Source: Paenibacillus sp. J2TS4 (GTDB taxonomy: Bacteria; Bacillota; Bacilli; Paenibacillales; NBRC-103111). From it: a stretch of 39,442 nucleotides of DNA. The stretch covers positions 1-39,442 of the forward strand of contig NZ_BOSH01000026.1 of assembly GCF_018403245.1 (NCBI RefSeq), written 5' to 3'. The translations under genes and the position numbers were made by a program. The notes under the pieces are model-generated. The model had not been told where the DNA came from. It saw nothing but the letters and a program-made list of their open reading frames with translations, and made no database searches. Positions 14,551 through 23,164 of the stretch are shown here, piece by piece. The stretch's first letter is position 1. Every line of letters starts with the position of its first letter.

Positions 14551-15531
14551 ATGCCAAATGCCATTGAAATCACCGAGTTAAGAAAGAGCTTTGCGGTCAA
14601 ACTAAAAGGCCGGACATCCACGGTTGAAGCAGTACGCGGAGTCACGCTTTCGATAAAGAACGGCGAGATTTTCGGTTTTCTCGGTCCTAACGGGGCCGGG
14701 AAAACGACGACTCTTCGCATGCTTACGACACTTTTGCCGGTTGATGAGGGGAAAGCGGCCATTTGCGGATACGACCTTGTACGCCAGCCGAAAGATGTGC
14801 GGCGCCATATCGGCTATGTCGGTCAGCTTGGCGGGGCGGATCTGGAAGCATCCGGGCGCGAAAACCTGATCCTTGCCGGAAGGCTTTACGGGATGAACCG
14901 CCACGATGCACAAATACGCACCAACGAGTTGCTTAATGTTTTTGAATTAACCGAACTGGCCGATCGGATCGTGAGGACGTATTCCGGAGGACAGAAGCGC
15001 CGGCTTGAAATCGCACTGGGCATGATCCACCGTCCGGAAGTCCTGTTCCTGGATGAACCGACAACCGGGCTTGATCCGCAAAACCGCGCCAATCTTTGGG
15101 AGCAAATCAGAAAACTGCGAGAAGGCGGCACAACCATTTTCCTGACTACGCATTACTTGGATGAAGCGGATGCTTTAAGCGACCGGCTTGCCATTATGGA
15201 TTACGGGAGGATTGTGGCCGAGGGGACGCCGCTTGCGCTCAAAAATCAAATTTCCGGCGACGTCATTCAAATCCGACTGTCGAACGAAAGAGTAGAAGAC
15301 GCAAAATTACGTTTGGCCACATTGAATTTTATTCATGAAACCCGGCTCGAAGGCGATAACCTCTATCTGTATGCCAATGACGGTGCCAGGGCACTGCCCC
15401 GCGTATTCGAGATGTTGGAGACCGAAGGCATACAAACGCAATCGGTCACCCTGTCCACTCCGTCCCTGGACGATGTATTTCTTAAACAGACGGGAAGATT
15501 GCTGCGTGATGCCAAGGAGGGAAACTCATGA
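14551..15531 (+). CDS. ABC transporter ATP-binding protein, DrrA-like
   Basis: This 326-residue ATPase of a two-component ABC exporter has Walker A GPNGAGKTT (45-53), a Q-loop region YVGQLGGAD, the signature YSGGQKRRLEIA (a Tyr replaces the usual Leu, common in the DrrA group), Walker B VLFLDEPTTGLDP and the H-loop TTHYLDEAD. The last 100 or so residues form the DrrA-type C-terminal extension. It energises export of a drug or other hydrophobic compound with the permease encoded next. ATG follows GAGAGGTGATTGT. The stop overlaps the permease start by four bases (ATGA). Confidence 0.92.
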   Translation: MPNAIEITELRKSFAVKLKGRTSTVEAVRGVTLSIKNGEIFGFLGPNGAGKTTTLRMLTTLLPVDEGKAAICGYDLVRQPKDVRRHIGYVGQLGGADLEASGRENLILAGRLYGMNRHDAQIRTNELLNVFELTELADRIVRTYSGGQKRRLEIALGMIHRPEVLFLDEPTTGLDPQNRANLWEQIRKLREGGTTIFLTTHYLDEADALSDRLAIMDYGRIVAEGTPLALKNQISGDVIQIRLSNERVEDAKLRLATLNFIHETRLEGDNLYLYANDGARALPRVFEMLETEGIQTQSVTLSTPSLDDVFLKQTGRLLRDAKEGNS

Positions 15532-16280
15532 ACATGGCCTCTGAAACAAGGCTGCTTTTCAAACGGAGAATGCTGGAACAAATTCGCTCCCCTATATGGA
15601 TATTTATGGGGTTCACAACGCCTTTGTTGTATCTTGCTTTGTTCGCGCCTCTTCTAGGCGGGATTCCCAGCGTGGGGGAAGCAGGGATCGCCAACGTCTT
15701 CGTCCCCGGCTTGCTGGCTTTATTTGCATTGAGCAGCGGCACCGGTATTGGTTGGACGATAATCAATGAGTTACAATCAGGCGTCATTGAACGCTTCAGA
15801 GTTACGCCGGTCAGTCGCTTCTCCCTGTTGATGGGTAACGTGGTGAAAGATGTTGTCATGTTCTTGCTGCCGGCACTCATTGTCATCTTCGTTTCGAGTT
15901 TTGCCGGATTTCGCATTCATGCAGGCGGGCTCGCACTCTTGCTGGTTCTGCTCTGCCTATTGACCGCTGTGGTGTCTGCCGTAAGCAGCAGCTTAGGGCT
16001 CTTATTCAAAAATATTGGTACGTTGGCTGCTGTAGTCACCGGATTGCAGCTTCCGATCATGTTGCTGGCGGGCGTTCTGCTCCCCATTTCCTTTGGTCCG
16101 ACATGGCTCCAAGTCCTTGCGCATCTGAATCCGTTCTATTATGTAGTGGAAGCCTCCCGCGTATTGGCTGGCGGTACCCTTTGGGATATGAAAGTACTTC
16201 TAGCGTTTGCCGTTATGATCCCACTGCTTGCGATTGCTCTTGGCTGGGCAACGAATGTTTATCGAAGAGCGGTGGCGTAA
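15528..16280 (+). CDS. ABC-2 type permease, DrrB-like
   Basis: This 250-residue membrane protein has six hydrophobic segments, an N-terminal cytoplasmic helix (FKRRMLEQIRSPIWIFMGFT) and the ABC-2 family motif near the C-terminus (LNPFYYVVEASRVLAGG). It forms the channel of an exporter with the ATPase just upstream. Start and stop overlap as ATGA, giving tight coupling. It is the last gene of the operon; a perfect palindrome 135 bases downstream is the likely terminator. The substrate is unknown; control by PadR suggests a xenobiotic. Confidence 0.9.
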   Translation: MNMASETRLLFKRRMLEQIRSPIWIFMGFTTPLLYLALFAPLLGGIPSVGEAGIANVFVPGLLALFALSSGTGIGWTIINELQSGVIERFRVTPVSRFSLLMGNVVKDVVMFLLPALIVIFVSSFAGFRIHAGGLALLLVLLCLLTAVVSAVSSSLGLLFKNIGTLAAVVTGLQLPIMLLAGVLLPISFGPTWLQVLAHLNPFYYVVEASRVLAGGTLWDMKVLLAFAVMIPLLAIALGWATNVYRRAVA

Positions 16281-16414
16281 CCAAAGCCGACTATAATTTC
16301 AGAATTTTCTGTCATCGACCTTCATTCATGCAATTCCTGCGCAGCTTCCTCACTTCTCACCATGCGTTCAATTCCTGTACCGGCCGCCATGGACAACTCC
16401 ATAATGGATAAATA

Positions 16415-16436
16415 CCCCAATACTATAGTATTGGGG
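16415..16436. terminator. perfect palindrome, bidirectional terminator candidate
   Basis: CCCCAATACTA and TAGTATTGGGG are perfect 11-base arms with no loop base between them. AT-rich sequence lies on both sides (GGATAAATA; CATTCTAATATTAT). It lies between convergent genes, the ABC permease and the SDR, and would serve both. The 135 bases between the permease stop and this palindrome hold no recognisable gene. Confidence 0.65.
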
Positions 16437-16492
16437 CATTCTAATATTATACATTTGTTAAACCTAAATACAATATTTGAAATAGAAAAATG

Positions 16493-17290
16493 TTAAAAAA
16501 TAGTCGGTACCATTCCCCCATCCATACGGATGGGAGAACCTTTAAATGCGGATGCGTGCGGACTGCATACAAATGCGGCTAATCTGCCGATTTCAAAAGG
16601 TCTGATAAACCGCTGAATTTCAGATTGAGGCAGGTTTGCAGCCATAAATTGTTTCTCTTTTTCAGAGAAAGACATATCTTCATCCGCGTAAATGCCGTCG
16701 ATGATTTGCTGCACATTTTCAGAAAGTGTCGGTCCTGGCATGATCGTGTTCACGGTTACTTCTGTTCCTCTGGTTAATTTTGACAAGCTTTTTGACAATG
16801 ATAACAGCATGGTTTTGGTCACTGCATACTGCGGCATTTGTCCTGAAGGCATAATGGCTTCTTCACTCGCAATAAAGATAATGCGGCCATAATCATTTTT
16901 CAACATTTTAGGTAAATAAAATTTAGATAATCCATTTGCAGCAAGAACATTAGTACGGAAGTATTTTTCCCATACTTCATCGTGGGCGTCCTCATATTGC
17001 ATAATTTCGTAAATACCCATATTGTTAACCAAAATATCAATATTGGGGTATTTTTTGAATAAAGCTTCCCTTTGCCCGATATCCACAATATCGGCTGTAG
17101 CATTTTGAGGAGAGGTAGCCGGGAAATCTGACTTAATTTCATTTACAGTTCGTTCTACCTCTTCATGATTTCGTCCATTAATTAGTACATTAACACCTTC
17201 TTTGGCAAGTTCAACGGCAATTGCTTTACCTATACCTTTCGTTGATCCTGTAACTAAGGCGGTTTTATTGTTTAATCCCATATCCATCAT
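16493..17290 (-). CDS. short-chain dehydrogenase/reductase (SDR)
   Basis: This 265-residue classical SDR has the NAD(P)-binding ALVTGSTKGIGKAIA motif at about residues 11-25, VNNMGIYE in place of NNAG, and the catalytic Ser of IIFIASEEA followed by YAVTK (Tyr and Lys). The C-terminal MDGGMVP is typical. It would oxidise or reduce an alcohol/carbonyl of unknown identity. The ATG at 17290 follows AAGGAG with six-base spacing. Base composition is AT-richer than the surrounding genes, which hints at separate acquisition. The AraC regulator at 17343-18365 is immediately upstream in the same direction and may control it. Confidence 0.9.
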   Translation of the reverse strand: MMDMGLNNKTALVTGSTKGIGKAIAVELAKEGVNVLINGRNHEEVERTVNEIKSDFPATSPQNATADIVDIGQREALFKKYPNIDILVNNMGIYEIMQYEDAHDEVWEKYFRTNVLAANGLSKFYLPKMLKNDYGRIIFIASEEAIMPSGQMPQYAVTKTMLLSLSKSLSKLTRGTEVTVNTIMPGPTLSENVQQIIDGIYADEDMSFSEKEKQFMAANLPQSEIQRFIRPFEIGRLAAFVCSPHASAFKGSPIRMDGGMVPTIF

Positions 17291-17342
17291 TCATTTCTCC
17301 TTATCATTCAAAAAGTCTATTCTTTTGCAGATATGATATAGG

Positions 17343-18365
17343 TTACCCTTCTTTTAATAATGTCCTTGAATGTTCAGTACGCCAATTTGAAGGAGTATCC
17401 CCTTCCCAAAGGCGGAAGGCACGGTAGAACGAGTTCTGGTCTTCATATCCAAGCAGGAAGGCCACTTCTTTAATATCGAGCGAGGGGTCTGACAAGTACT
17501 CTCGTGCCTGCTCATGTCGAGCTTGTGTCAACAGATGCATGAAGCTCGTGCCTTCGTCAGTAAGCCGACGCTGCAAGGTACGATTGCTCATCCCCAACTC
17601 GCTCGCGACAGCCTGAATGTCGGGGCGCCCCCCTGAAAGGCCGCGTTTCATGATCCATTTGACCATCTCGGTCATTGAGCGGCTGCGCTGCTGTTCATCC
17701 AACGATCGGTCCAGAACGGGAGTCAGGATCTGCAGCAACTCTTCGTTGTACGAGACAAAGGGGCGGTCCAGATCTCTTCGATGCAGCGTCAACCGATTAC
17801 ATTTTGCACCAGTCCGGATACGGCAGCCGAAGTAAGCTTCAAGGACCTGAATATCGCCCATTGAGTGCGAAAATTCGACGAACCGCGCCGTCAAAGGTTG
17901 ACCTGTGCCCCTGCGCCCTAGCTCTAGAAGAAAGGCCAACGTAATCCCAACCAGCATCGGCGGACCCGGTTGCTCGGTATACAGCCATTCCAGGTCGATG
18001 TTACAGAGCTCGTCCTGCTCAGTGATACGTAAGCTTTCGGGAGGGCACAGTTGTTTATAGCGAGCCATTCGGTTTAGAGCGTCGCGGTAGTCACGAGCGT
18101 GGTAAGTCGCTAAGACGGTCGGAGGGTACTGCGCTGTCTCAAAGACGGTCGCAAGCTTGATGATTCCATTGGCAGTGTCACCAATGAGATCGGAATAAGC
18201 CTGCCAGATCGCGAAATATTGGGCGGTGGTGACTACTGGTTCAGTAATAACGGTGAGCGGCAGTCGTGCTTTGCGAGCTACGTCGTGGGGGGCAATCCCT
18301 AATTGACGCAATCCTGCCCAAAAACCTGCCGGGATTTTAATACGTTCAAAGGTGTGAGACGTCAT
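17343..18365 (-). CDS. AraC-family regulator with arabinose-binding-type N-terminal domain
   Basis: This 340-residue regulator has an N-terminal OruR/'Arabinose_bd'-type domain of about 200 residues (starting ERIKIPAGFWAGLRQLGIAP). Two helix-turn-helix units at the C-terminus follow: IQAVASELGMSNRTLQRRLT and IKEVAFLLGYEDQNSFYRAF. The architecture is more often seen in Proteobacteria than in Bacillota (from recall), so transfer is possible. The ATG is preceded by GGAGG at nine bases. The gene lies 53 bases upstream of the SDR on the same strand and is probably its regulator. Upstream, a short hairpin (GTTCTGCC/GGTAGAAC, 18421-18441) may be an operator. Confidence 0.9.
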   Translation of the reverse strand: MTSHTFERIKIPAGFWAGLRQLGIAPHDVARKARLPLTVITEPVVTTAQYFAIWQAYSDLIGDTANGIIKLATVFETAQYPPTVLATYHARDYRDALNRMARYKQLCPPESLRITEQDELCNIDLEWLYTEQPGPPMLVGITLAFLLELGRRGTGQPLTARFVEFSHSMGDIQVLEAYFGCRIRTGAKCNRLTLHRRDLDRPFVSYNEELLQILTPVLDRSLDEQQRSRSMTEMVKWIMKRGLSGGRPDIQAVASELGMSNRTLQRRLTDEGTSFMHLLTQARHEQAREYLSDPSLDIKEVAFLLGYEDQNSFYRAFRLWEGDTPSNWRTEHSRTLLKEG

Positions 18366-18536
18366 ACGTATGGGCCTCCTCTAGCTACTTACACTTTCAC
18401 TAGCTTTGGATGTGATTAACGTTCTGCCTTCTTGGTAGAACAGTTATTATAGTACCTCCCCAATGTCGATTTGTAACTAGCAAATAGTGACAGTTTACTT
18501 GCCAATTACGCCGAATCTTATGCACATAGGATACAC

Positions 18537-18632
18537 TTAGTGTGTGACTGAGACGACAGGTCGGCCGTACTTGTTTAAAGCATACTGTGCCAGCTCCCGC
18601 ATATCCTCCGGCGAAGTTACATCGGTTGGCAT
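18537..18632 (-). pseudogene. SDR fragment
   Basis: About 31 codons encode PTDVTSPEDMRELAQYALNK followed by YGR, the strand-helix segment of classical SDR enzymes that precedes the NNAG motif. The frame then diverges (PVVSVTH) and stops. Upstream, the first Rossmann strand is absent. It is a small remnant between the AraC gene and the sigma factor. Confidence 0.5.
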
Positions 18633-18773
18633 TATAAGGAGCAGGAATCGGAAATCAATCGCTAAGTCCGGACTCTTAATCAGGGCATGGACAAGGAGTT
18701 GACCAGACCGATGAACCAATTCCTTGGTTATGACAATATATAGATGAATGGCCATTCAGGAGGGAGAAGTTAT

Positions 18774-19298
18774 TTGGATATTGATGAGTTGATCGAGCTC
18801 GTGAAGCTGCATGGCAAGTCGATCTACGGTTTTTGCTACAAGCTGACTGGAAACAAAGAGGATACAGAAGATTTGTATCAAGAAACTTTTCTTAAGGCCG
18901 TGGAGCTGCGACTCAAGATGGACGCGTCCCGCAATCCCAAAGCTTATGTAATATCGATTGCAATTCTGCTGCACAAAAATCATCGCCGCAAACTTGCTTG
19001 GAGACAAAGAATTGCCCCCACTGCTGAACTTGACGAAGCGGCAAACCAGTCCGGTTCGCTCGCCAGCGAAGCAACGCCGGAAGATGCAGTGCTGTCGCTT
19101 GAGCTTCGCGCCATGATTCAGGACGCTGCTCACCGGCTGGACGACAAGATGAAACTTCCCCTTTACATGTATTATACAGCGGATATGACCGTTGAAGAGA
19201 TCGCTTCGGCGCTGAGAATTCCTCCGGGAACGGTGAAAAGCAGGTTACATAAAGCTCGCAAGACAATGAGAAAAGTATTGGAGGTGGATTCCCCATGA
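18774..19298 (+). CDS. ECF-type RNA polymerase sigma factor
   Basis: This 174-residue sigma-70 family protein of the extracytoplasmic-function group has region 2 with SIYGFCYKLTGNKEDTEDLY (QETFLKA next), and region 4 with LPLYMYYTADMTVEEIASAL and GTVKSRLHKARKTMRK. It has no region 3 or 1.1. The start is taken as TTG at 18774, nine bases after GGAGGG; an in-frame ATG at 18744 has no ribosome binding site and would include it. It overlaps the next gene by four bases (ATGA), the usual layout for a sigma factor and its anti-sigma. Its regulon cannot be predicted here. Confidence 0.88.
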   Translation: MDIDELIELVKLHGKSIYGFCYKLTGNKEDTEDLYQETFLKAVELRLKMDASRNPKAYVISIAILLHKNHRRKLAWRQRIAPTAELDEAANQSGSLASEATPEDAVLSLELRAMIQDAAHRLDDKMKLPLYMYYTADMTVEEIASALRIPPGTVKSRLHKARKTMRKVLEVDSP

Positions 19299-20461
19299 AG
19301 GACGCGGATTGGGAGCGATTGCTCAAACAATCTTTGGTTTCCGCAGCAGAGCCTGAAGAAAAGCTGAATGAGAGCATAATCCATCAATTAAAGGAGCGCA
19401 GTCAGATGAAGCATAAATATAGGAAGAGATTATCCGCAGGACTATTAGCTGCTGTATTGTTGCTAGTACTGTCCGTATCCGCTTATGCGGCGGTCCAGCT
19501 ATTCAGCGCCAAACAGGTCGTCGAGCATTTGGGAGATCAGCTGTTGGCGGATGCGTTTGATAGCAAAGATGCTATTCAGATCAATCAATCAAAAGCTTCC
19601 GGAGACTATCGTTTTACGCTGCATGGTCTCGTTTCGGGAGCAGGTCTTAGTGAATTTCCCCATTCTAGGGAGGCCATATATCCTGACAGGACATATGCGG
19701 TTGTATCGATAGCTAGACTGGATGGCAAGCCGATGCCGAATATCAGTGATCCTGAATATGGCAAGGAGCCGTTCTTCGTTTCGCCGTTGATCAAAGGCCT
19801 GAAGCCATGGCAGTTTAACATCGCTTCGATGCACGGCGCATACAGTGAGGACGTTATAGATGGCGTCATGTACAGAATCCTTGAATGCGACCAGGTGGAA
19901 ATATTTGCAGACAGAGGGGTGTATTTGGCGATCAGCAGCACCACGTTTTATAGCATCGAGGCGTTTAGATATGACGAAATTACGGGGGAAATCCAAGTAA
20001 GAGAAGACTATCCCGGCGCCGCGGTGCTGTTCGATCTTCCTCTCGATGCGGCAAAAGCGGACCTTGTCAAGGCGGAAGCTTATATAGAAGCACATCCATC
20101 GTCTTCGCAAGGAAGTAACGAACGCTTCGCCGATGCAGAAGAACCGGAATGGGTCAAGTGGATGGCAGGTTTACGGGCCCAAATACGTAATGGCGAGGCG
20201 ATCGGTGAGACCATTCCCGAATCCGTGAAGGAAGTAAGCTATGACGATTCAGGAAATATCATTTATACTTTTGACGACGGTCGGAGCTTAACGGAGTCCC
20301 CTGAGCACTTGTTCGAGGAAGGGCAAATTGGATTTTCGGACAGACGGCTCCCCATCAGCGGGGGTGACGGTATCTACCAGGCGATGCTCTTTCACAGGGA
20401 CGAAAACGGTGTGATTACCGGCAGAATCGTTGTATTGGATGAAGGGTATCCCGGGGAATAG
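19295..20461 (+). CDS. probable anti-sigma factor, single-pass membrane protein
   Basis: This 388-residue protein has a cytoplasmic N-terminus of about 45 residues (MKDADWERLLKQSLVSAAEP), one transmembrane helix (LSAGLLAAVLLLVLSVSAYA, about residues 46-65) and a large extracytoplasmic domain rich in acidic residues. No catalytic motif is seen. Topology and the ATGA overlap with the upstream sigma gene are those of a DUF4179-like anti-sigma partner. It would hold the sigma factor at the membrane until an external signal is sensed. The N-terminal domain lacks a clear zinc HxxxCxxC motif. Function is inferred mainly from context. Confidence 0.75.
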   Translation: MKDADWERLLKQSLVSAAEPEEKLNESIIHQLKERSQMKHKYRKRLSAGLLAAVLLLVLSVSAYAAVQLFSAKQVVEHLGDQLLADAFDSKDAIQINQSKASGDYRFTLHGLVSGAGLSEFPHSREAIYPDRTYAVVSIARLDGKPMPNISDPEYGKEPFFVSPLIKGLKPWQFNIASMHGAYSEDVIDGVMYRILECDQVEIFADRGVYLAISSTTFYSIEAFRYDEITGEIQVREDYPGAAVLFDLPLDAAKADLVKAEAYIEAHPSSSQGSNERFADAEEPEWVKWMAGLRAQIRNGEAIGETIPESVKEVSYDDSGNIIYTFDDGRSLTESPEHLFEEGQIGFSDRRLPISGGDGIYQAMLFHRDENGVITGRIVVLDEGYPGE

Positions 20462-20654
20462 CAGACGCTGCAAAGAGCAGTTGCAAAAAATAGCTGGAAA
20501 ACCTCCACTCCGTTGCGCTCATCTTCGCAGATTGACCTAATGATGAGTTGATAAATTGGAGGTATTCCGGTTATTTTAGCGATATGCCTGCAAACGAGGA
20601 TAACTATATAAAATGAACTAATGATTGAATAGCTCATAAAGGGGAGAAAGAAAG

Positions 20655-20804
20655 ATGCTTCCAGGGCGAGTTTTGGCTTTGTATTCCTACCATCCGAAGG
20701 CCCATCCATATAGAAGGAATCTGTTGGTTCGGGGTCCCCGAAAAGTAATAGGACTTTACTACGAAGCATCACTTCACTTTTTGGGGAAGGAGTATGATGT
20801 TTGA
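20655..20804 (+). CDS. small hypothetical protein (49 aa)
   Basis: A 49-codon frame starts MLPGRVLALYSYHPKAHPYR and ends HFLGKEYDV. It has an AAAGGGGAG ribosome binding site nine bases before the ATG. The product is basic with no recognised domain. It lies in the 390-base gap between the anti-sigma gene and the flavoprotein. Only the ribosome binding site supports it. Confidence 0.3.
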   Translation: MLPGRVLALYSYHPKAHPYRRNLLVRGPRKVIGLYYEASLHFLGKEYDV

Positions 20805-20854
20805 AGCTTCGGAGGCACTTTCCTTTCGGAACGGAATGAGAGCTATTCTTTAGT

Positions 20855-21781
20855 TCAACATATATAGCTAGTTCTCCCCCAAGCCTCCATATTCAGTTCG
20901 TTGTTTATAGCCGCGGCGGATAATGCACCCATAGCGGCGGCAGCAATAGCCTGATGCAGTCGCGATGCCGCATCCCCGGCGCTATAGACGCCCGGAACGT
21001 TCGTTTTTCCGAACTCGTCGACGACGACCGATCCCGCTTCGGTGATATGGCATCCGATGGCTTGCGGCAAGTCCGATCCCGTCACCAGCTCCGGCTTAAA
21101 AAAGATCCCCGTACATGGAATGGCCTTCCCGTCTTCAAGAACCACTTGACGCACGATCCCGTCGTTGGAGTCGATGAACCTAATCGGTGATTCGAATACG
21201 GGGACACGGTGCCGGCGGAGTTCCTCGCGCTGCATGTCCGTAAGCTCATCGGGGCCGTTCGTGCAAATGGTAAAACGGTTCGTCCATCCGGATATCAATG
21301 GAGCGAAGTGCATGGCCTCAGCCCCCTTGGTAATGATGACAAGCGGCTCGTCTCTTAATTCCCAGCCATCACAATACGGGCAGACGAAGGCGCTTTTCCC
21401 ATAGACTTCCTTAAGCCCCGGGATGTTCAGCGGCCGATCCTTCATTCCGACGGCAAACAGCAGCTTTTTGCTTGCCAAGGTGTTCCCTTGTCCAGTCGTA
21501 ATTTGAAACTGACCGTCCGTTCCTGTAATCGACACGGCCGTATCCGCCACGAAAGACACGGAAGGATAAGCGCTGATCTCGTCCTTCGCCATTCGCCGAA
21601 ATTCACCGGGGCTTATTCCGTCACGGGTAAGAAACCCGTGTGTCGCTAGCGTCACTGCGTTGCGGGGACGGCCTTCATCGATCACCGCCACATTTTTCCT
21701 CGCCCTTCCAAGCACGAGTGCGGCGTTCAACCCAGCCGGGCCTCCGCCAATAATCACCACGTCGAGAAGTTGTTTTTCCAT
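20855..21781 (-). CDS. thioredoxin-reductase-like NAD(P)/FAD oxidoreductase
   Basis: This 308-residue class II pyridine nucleotide-disulfide oxidoreductase has the FAD motif VVIIGGGPAGLNAALVLGRA at its N-terminus, the redox pair CPYC (in AFVCPYCDGWE) and the C-terminal FAD motif VYSAGDAASRLHQAIAAAA. The second nucleotide site lacks a strong GxGxxA motif (VIITKGAEAM), so NADPH use or partner specificity may differ from true TrxB. The ATG at 21781 is used; GGAGGTG lies 11 bases upstream. It is downstream of the Rrf2 regulator with a site related to the Rrf2 operator in between, which points to a thiol- or oxidative-stress-induced reductase. Confidence 0.88.
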   Translation of the reverse strand: MEKQLLDVVIIGGGPAGLNAALVLGRARKNVAVIDEGRPRNAVTLATHGFLTRDGISPGEFRRMAKDEISAYPSVSFVADTAVSITGTDGQFQITTGQGNTLASKKLLFAVGMKDRPLNIPGLKEVYGKSAFVCPYCDGWELRDEPLVIITKGAEAMHFAPLISGWTNRFTICTNGPDELTDMQREELRRHRVPVFESPIRFIDSNDGIVRQVVLEDGKAIPCTGIFFKPELVTGSDLPQAIGCHITEAGSVVVDEFGKTNVPGVYSAGDAASRLHQAIAAAAMGALSAAAINNELNMEAWGRTSYIC

Positions 21782-21796
21782 TTCAACACACACCTC

Positions 21797-21820
21797 CATA
21801 GATCTATAATATCCATAATT
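21797..21820 (-). promoter_or_regulatory. Rrf2-type operator half/whole site before the flavoprotein
   Basis: The sequence ATATCCATAAT (21810-21820) is identical to the right side of the palindrome at 22352-22380, and the left side (CATAGATCTATA) is a degenerate match. It lies just upstream of the flavoprotein's ribosome binding site. Control by the adjacent Rrf2 protein is inferred. Confidence 0.55.
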
Positions 21821-21837
21821 AAGATACAAGAAGTGCA

Positions 21838-22323
21838 TCACTTCTTGTTTGCCGCAGGGCTGCAGTTCTTGGCAGCCTCGTCCAGCACTGACTGGATCGT
21901 ATGCTCCCGCAAGTATTGATGCAGATGCTGTTCAGCGCCGTTCATCACCTTTTTAACCAGACATTCGCCGCTGCCCGGGCGGTTCCGAATCCGTTCCGCA
22001 CCTTTCTCTTGGGCTAACAACCGATGCTGCTGCGAATTCAAATTCGAGCATTCGAACAACTGCTGCCTTCCTTCGATCGCCTGAATAACCTCAAGAAACG
22101 TAATCTCTCCGGCTGGCCGTGCAAGCTCATAACCGCCGTTCACTCCCGGCACAGCGTGTACGATACCATCCTGCCTCAGCTTGGACATGATTTTGGACAA
22201 GTAGCTTTCCGAAACTCCGAGCATTGCTGATAACTCCTTGATTCCGATGTTATTCCGACGCTCCGAGTGAGCCAAATGAATTAAAGCGTGCAAGGCGTAA
22301 TCTGTGCTTTTGGAGAACTGCAT
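21838..22323 (-). CDS. Rrf2-family transcriptional regulator
   Basis: This 161-residue winged-helix regulator starts MQFSKSTDYALHALIHLAHS and has the recognition helix VSESYLSKIMSKL and the wing GVNGGYELARP, hallmarks of Rrf2. It has three cysteines (about 92 in LFECSN, 121 in GECLVKK, 153 in KNCSP), enough for an Fe-S cluster or a disulfide switch, but their spacing is not that of IscR. The ATG follows GGGAGGAGGG. A perfect 10-base inverted repeat lies directly upstream (22352-22380), and a related site precedes the flavoprotein gene downstream. The pair resembles the HypR-MerA type (Rrf2 repressor plus flavin disulfide reductase), an analogy only. Confidence 0.9.
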   Translation of the reverse strand: MQFSKSTDYALHALIHLAHSERRNNIGIKELSAMLGVSESYLSKIMSKLRQDGIVHAVPGVNGGYELARPAGEITFLEVIQAIEGRQQLFECSNLNSQQHRLLAQEKGAERIRNRPGSGECLVKKVMNGAEQHLHQYLREHTIQSVLDEAAKNCSPAANKK

Positions 22324-22351
22324 GTTTCCCTCCTCCCTTCCAAGATTGCTC

Positions 22352-22380
22352 TTATTATGGACCTACAATATCCATAATAA
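22352..22380. promoter_or_regulatory. Rrf2 autoregulatory operator
   Basis: TTATTATGGA (22352-22361) and TCCATAATAA (22371-22380) are perfect 10-base arms around CCTACAATA. It begins about 29 bases before the rrf2 start codon, over the expected promoter. Confidence 0.72.
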
Positions 22381-22403
22381 ACGTTGCGGCTCCAATTTGC
22401 AAT

Positions 22404-22562
22404 GACATACATACCAATATTCATCAGGCATTGCAATACGCCTTTAAGATGGACATGATACGCTCGAATCCCGCAGACAAAGTTAAATGGCCAAGAAGAA
22501 CCAATTTTCGGAAGCTATTACACCAGTGAACATCTGAATCAAACTTTCCGCTTTATCGATTA
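22404..22562 (+). pseudogene. tyrosine recombinase (phage-type integrase) remnant
   Basis: The frame reads DIHTNIHQALQYAFKMDMIR then SNPADKVKWPRR, the end of the core-binding domain of phage/ICE-type integrases. It then shifts to another frame with GSYYTSEHLNQTF. The catalytic domain with its R-H-R-Y residues is absent. A small decayed piece of a mobile element. The following 600 bases up to the bacteriocin gene hold no recognised gene. Confidence 0.6.
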
Positions 22563-22944
22563 ATCCGACTAAACCTTACCGGTCCGCAACAGTTTTCCAC
22601 TCTAACCCGTTGCGGAACAACAGCCGTGTCAGCACATTGCGAATCAGGGGCTATCTAAACAAGCATCTGCGCCCGACAGACCCGGAATATAAATGCTCTC
22701 ATTCTGGCTTTGCAAATTTGGTGATTCAAACGTTCTGTTCTGGTCTAAAAATATAATGATTGGAGCTTTTAGGCTTGACCTATAAAAAATTGGCATGCCA
22801 TACACCGTGAAGTATTAAATTATATCACCTCTTAAAGGATGGTTTGTATAATTTCGCTGACTCCATTTGGCGATGTTGTTCAATTTGTCCCTCCCACCGC
22901 ATAAATCCTTTTTCTTTCTTTTCATCTCCCTAAACACTCTCTAT

Positions 22945-22966
22945 CTATTTATTTATTAATAAATAG
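22945..22966. repeat. AT-rich perfect dyad upstream of the bacteriocin gene
   Basis: CTATTTATT and AATAAATAG are perfect 9-base arms around TATT, about 200 bases before the helveticin start. It could be an operator or chance in AT-rich DNA. Confidence 0.3.
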
Positions 22967-23164
22967 AAACCAATACTTACCATAAAATTATGATAGCTCA
23001 AACGAGAATATAAATAGGTCCATGGCTTGCTAAGCGATAATTAATAACAATGGGCGCTTATCCGGCATGCTCTCTGCGCATGAGGAAGTACGATGATGCT
23101 TTAATTTTTGGCACAGTTTTCGGGGGCAATCCAATTATATTAAATCCAATTTTAAGGAGGAATC

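Noticed and set aside
18421..18441. Hairpin GTTCTGCC/GGTAGAAC as a terminator.
   Set aside because: It has two mismatches and no clear T-run in the required orientation; an operator for the AraC gene is as likely.
20392..20772. 126-codon minus-strand frame after the anti-sigma gene.
   Set aside because: It overlaps the anti-sigma 3' end, has no ribosome binding site and no recognisable domain.
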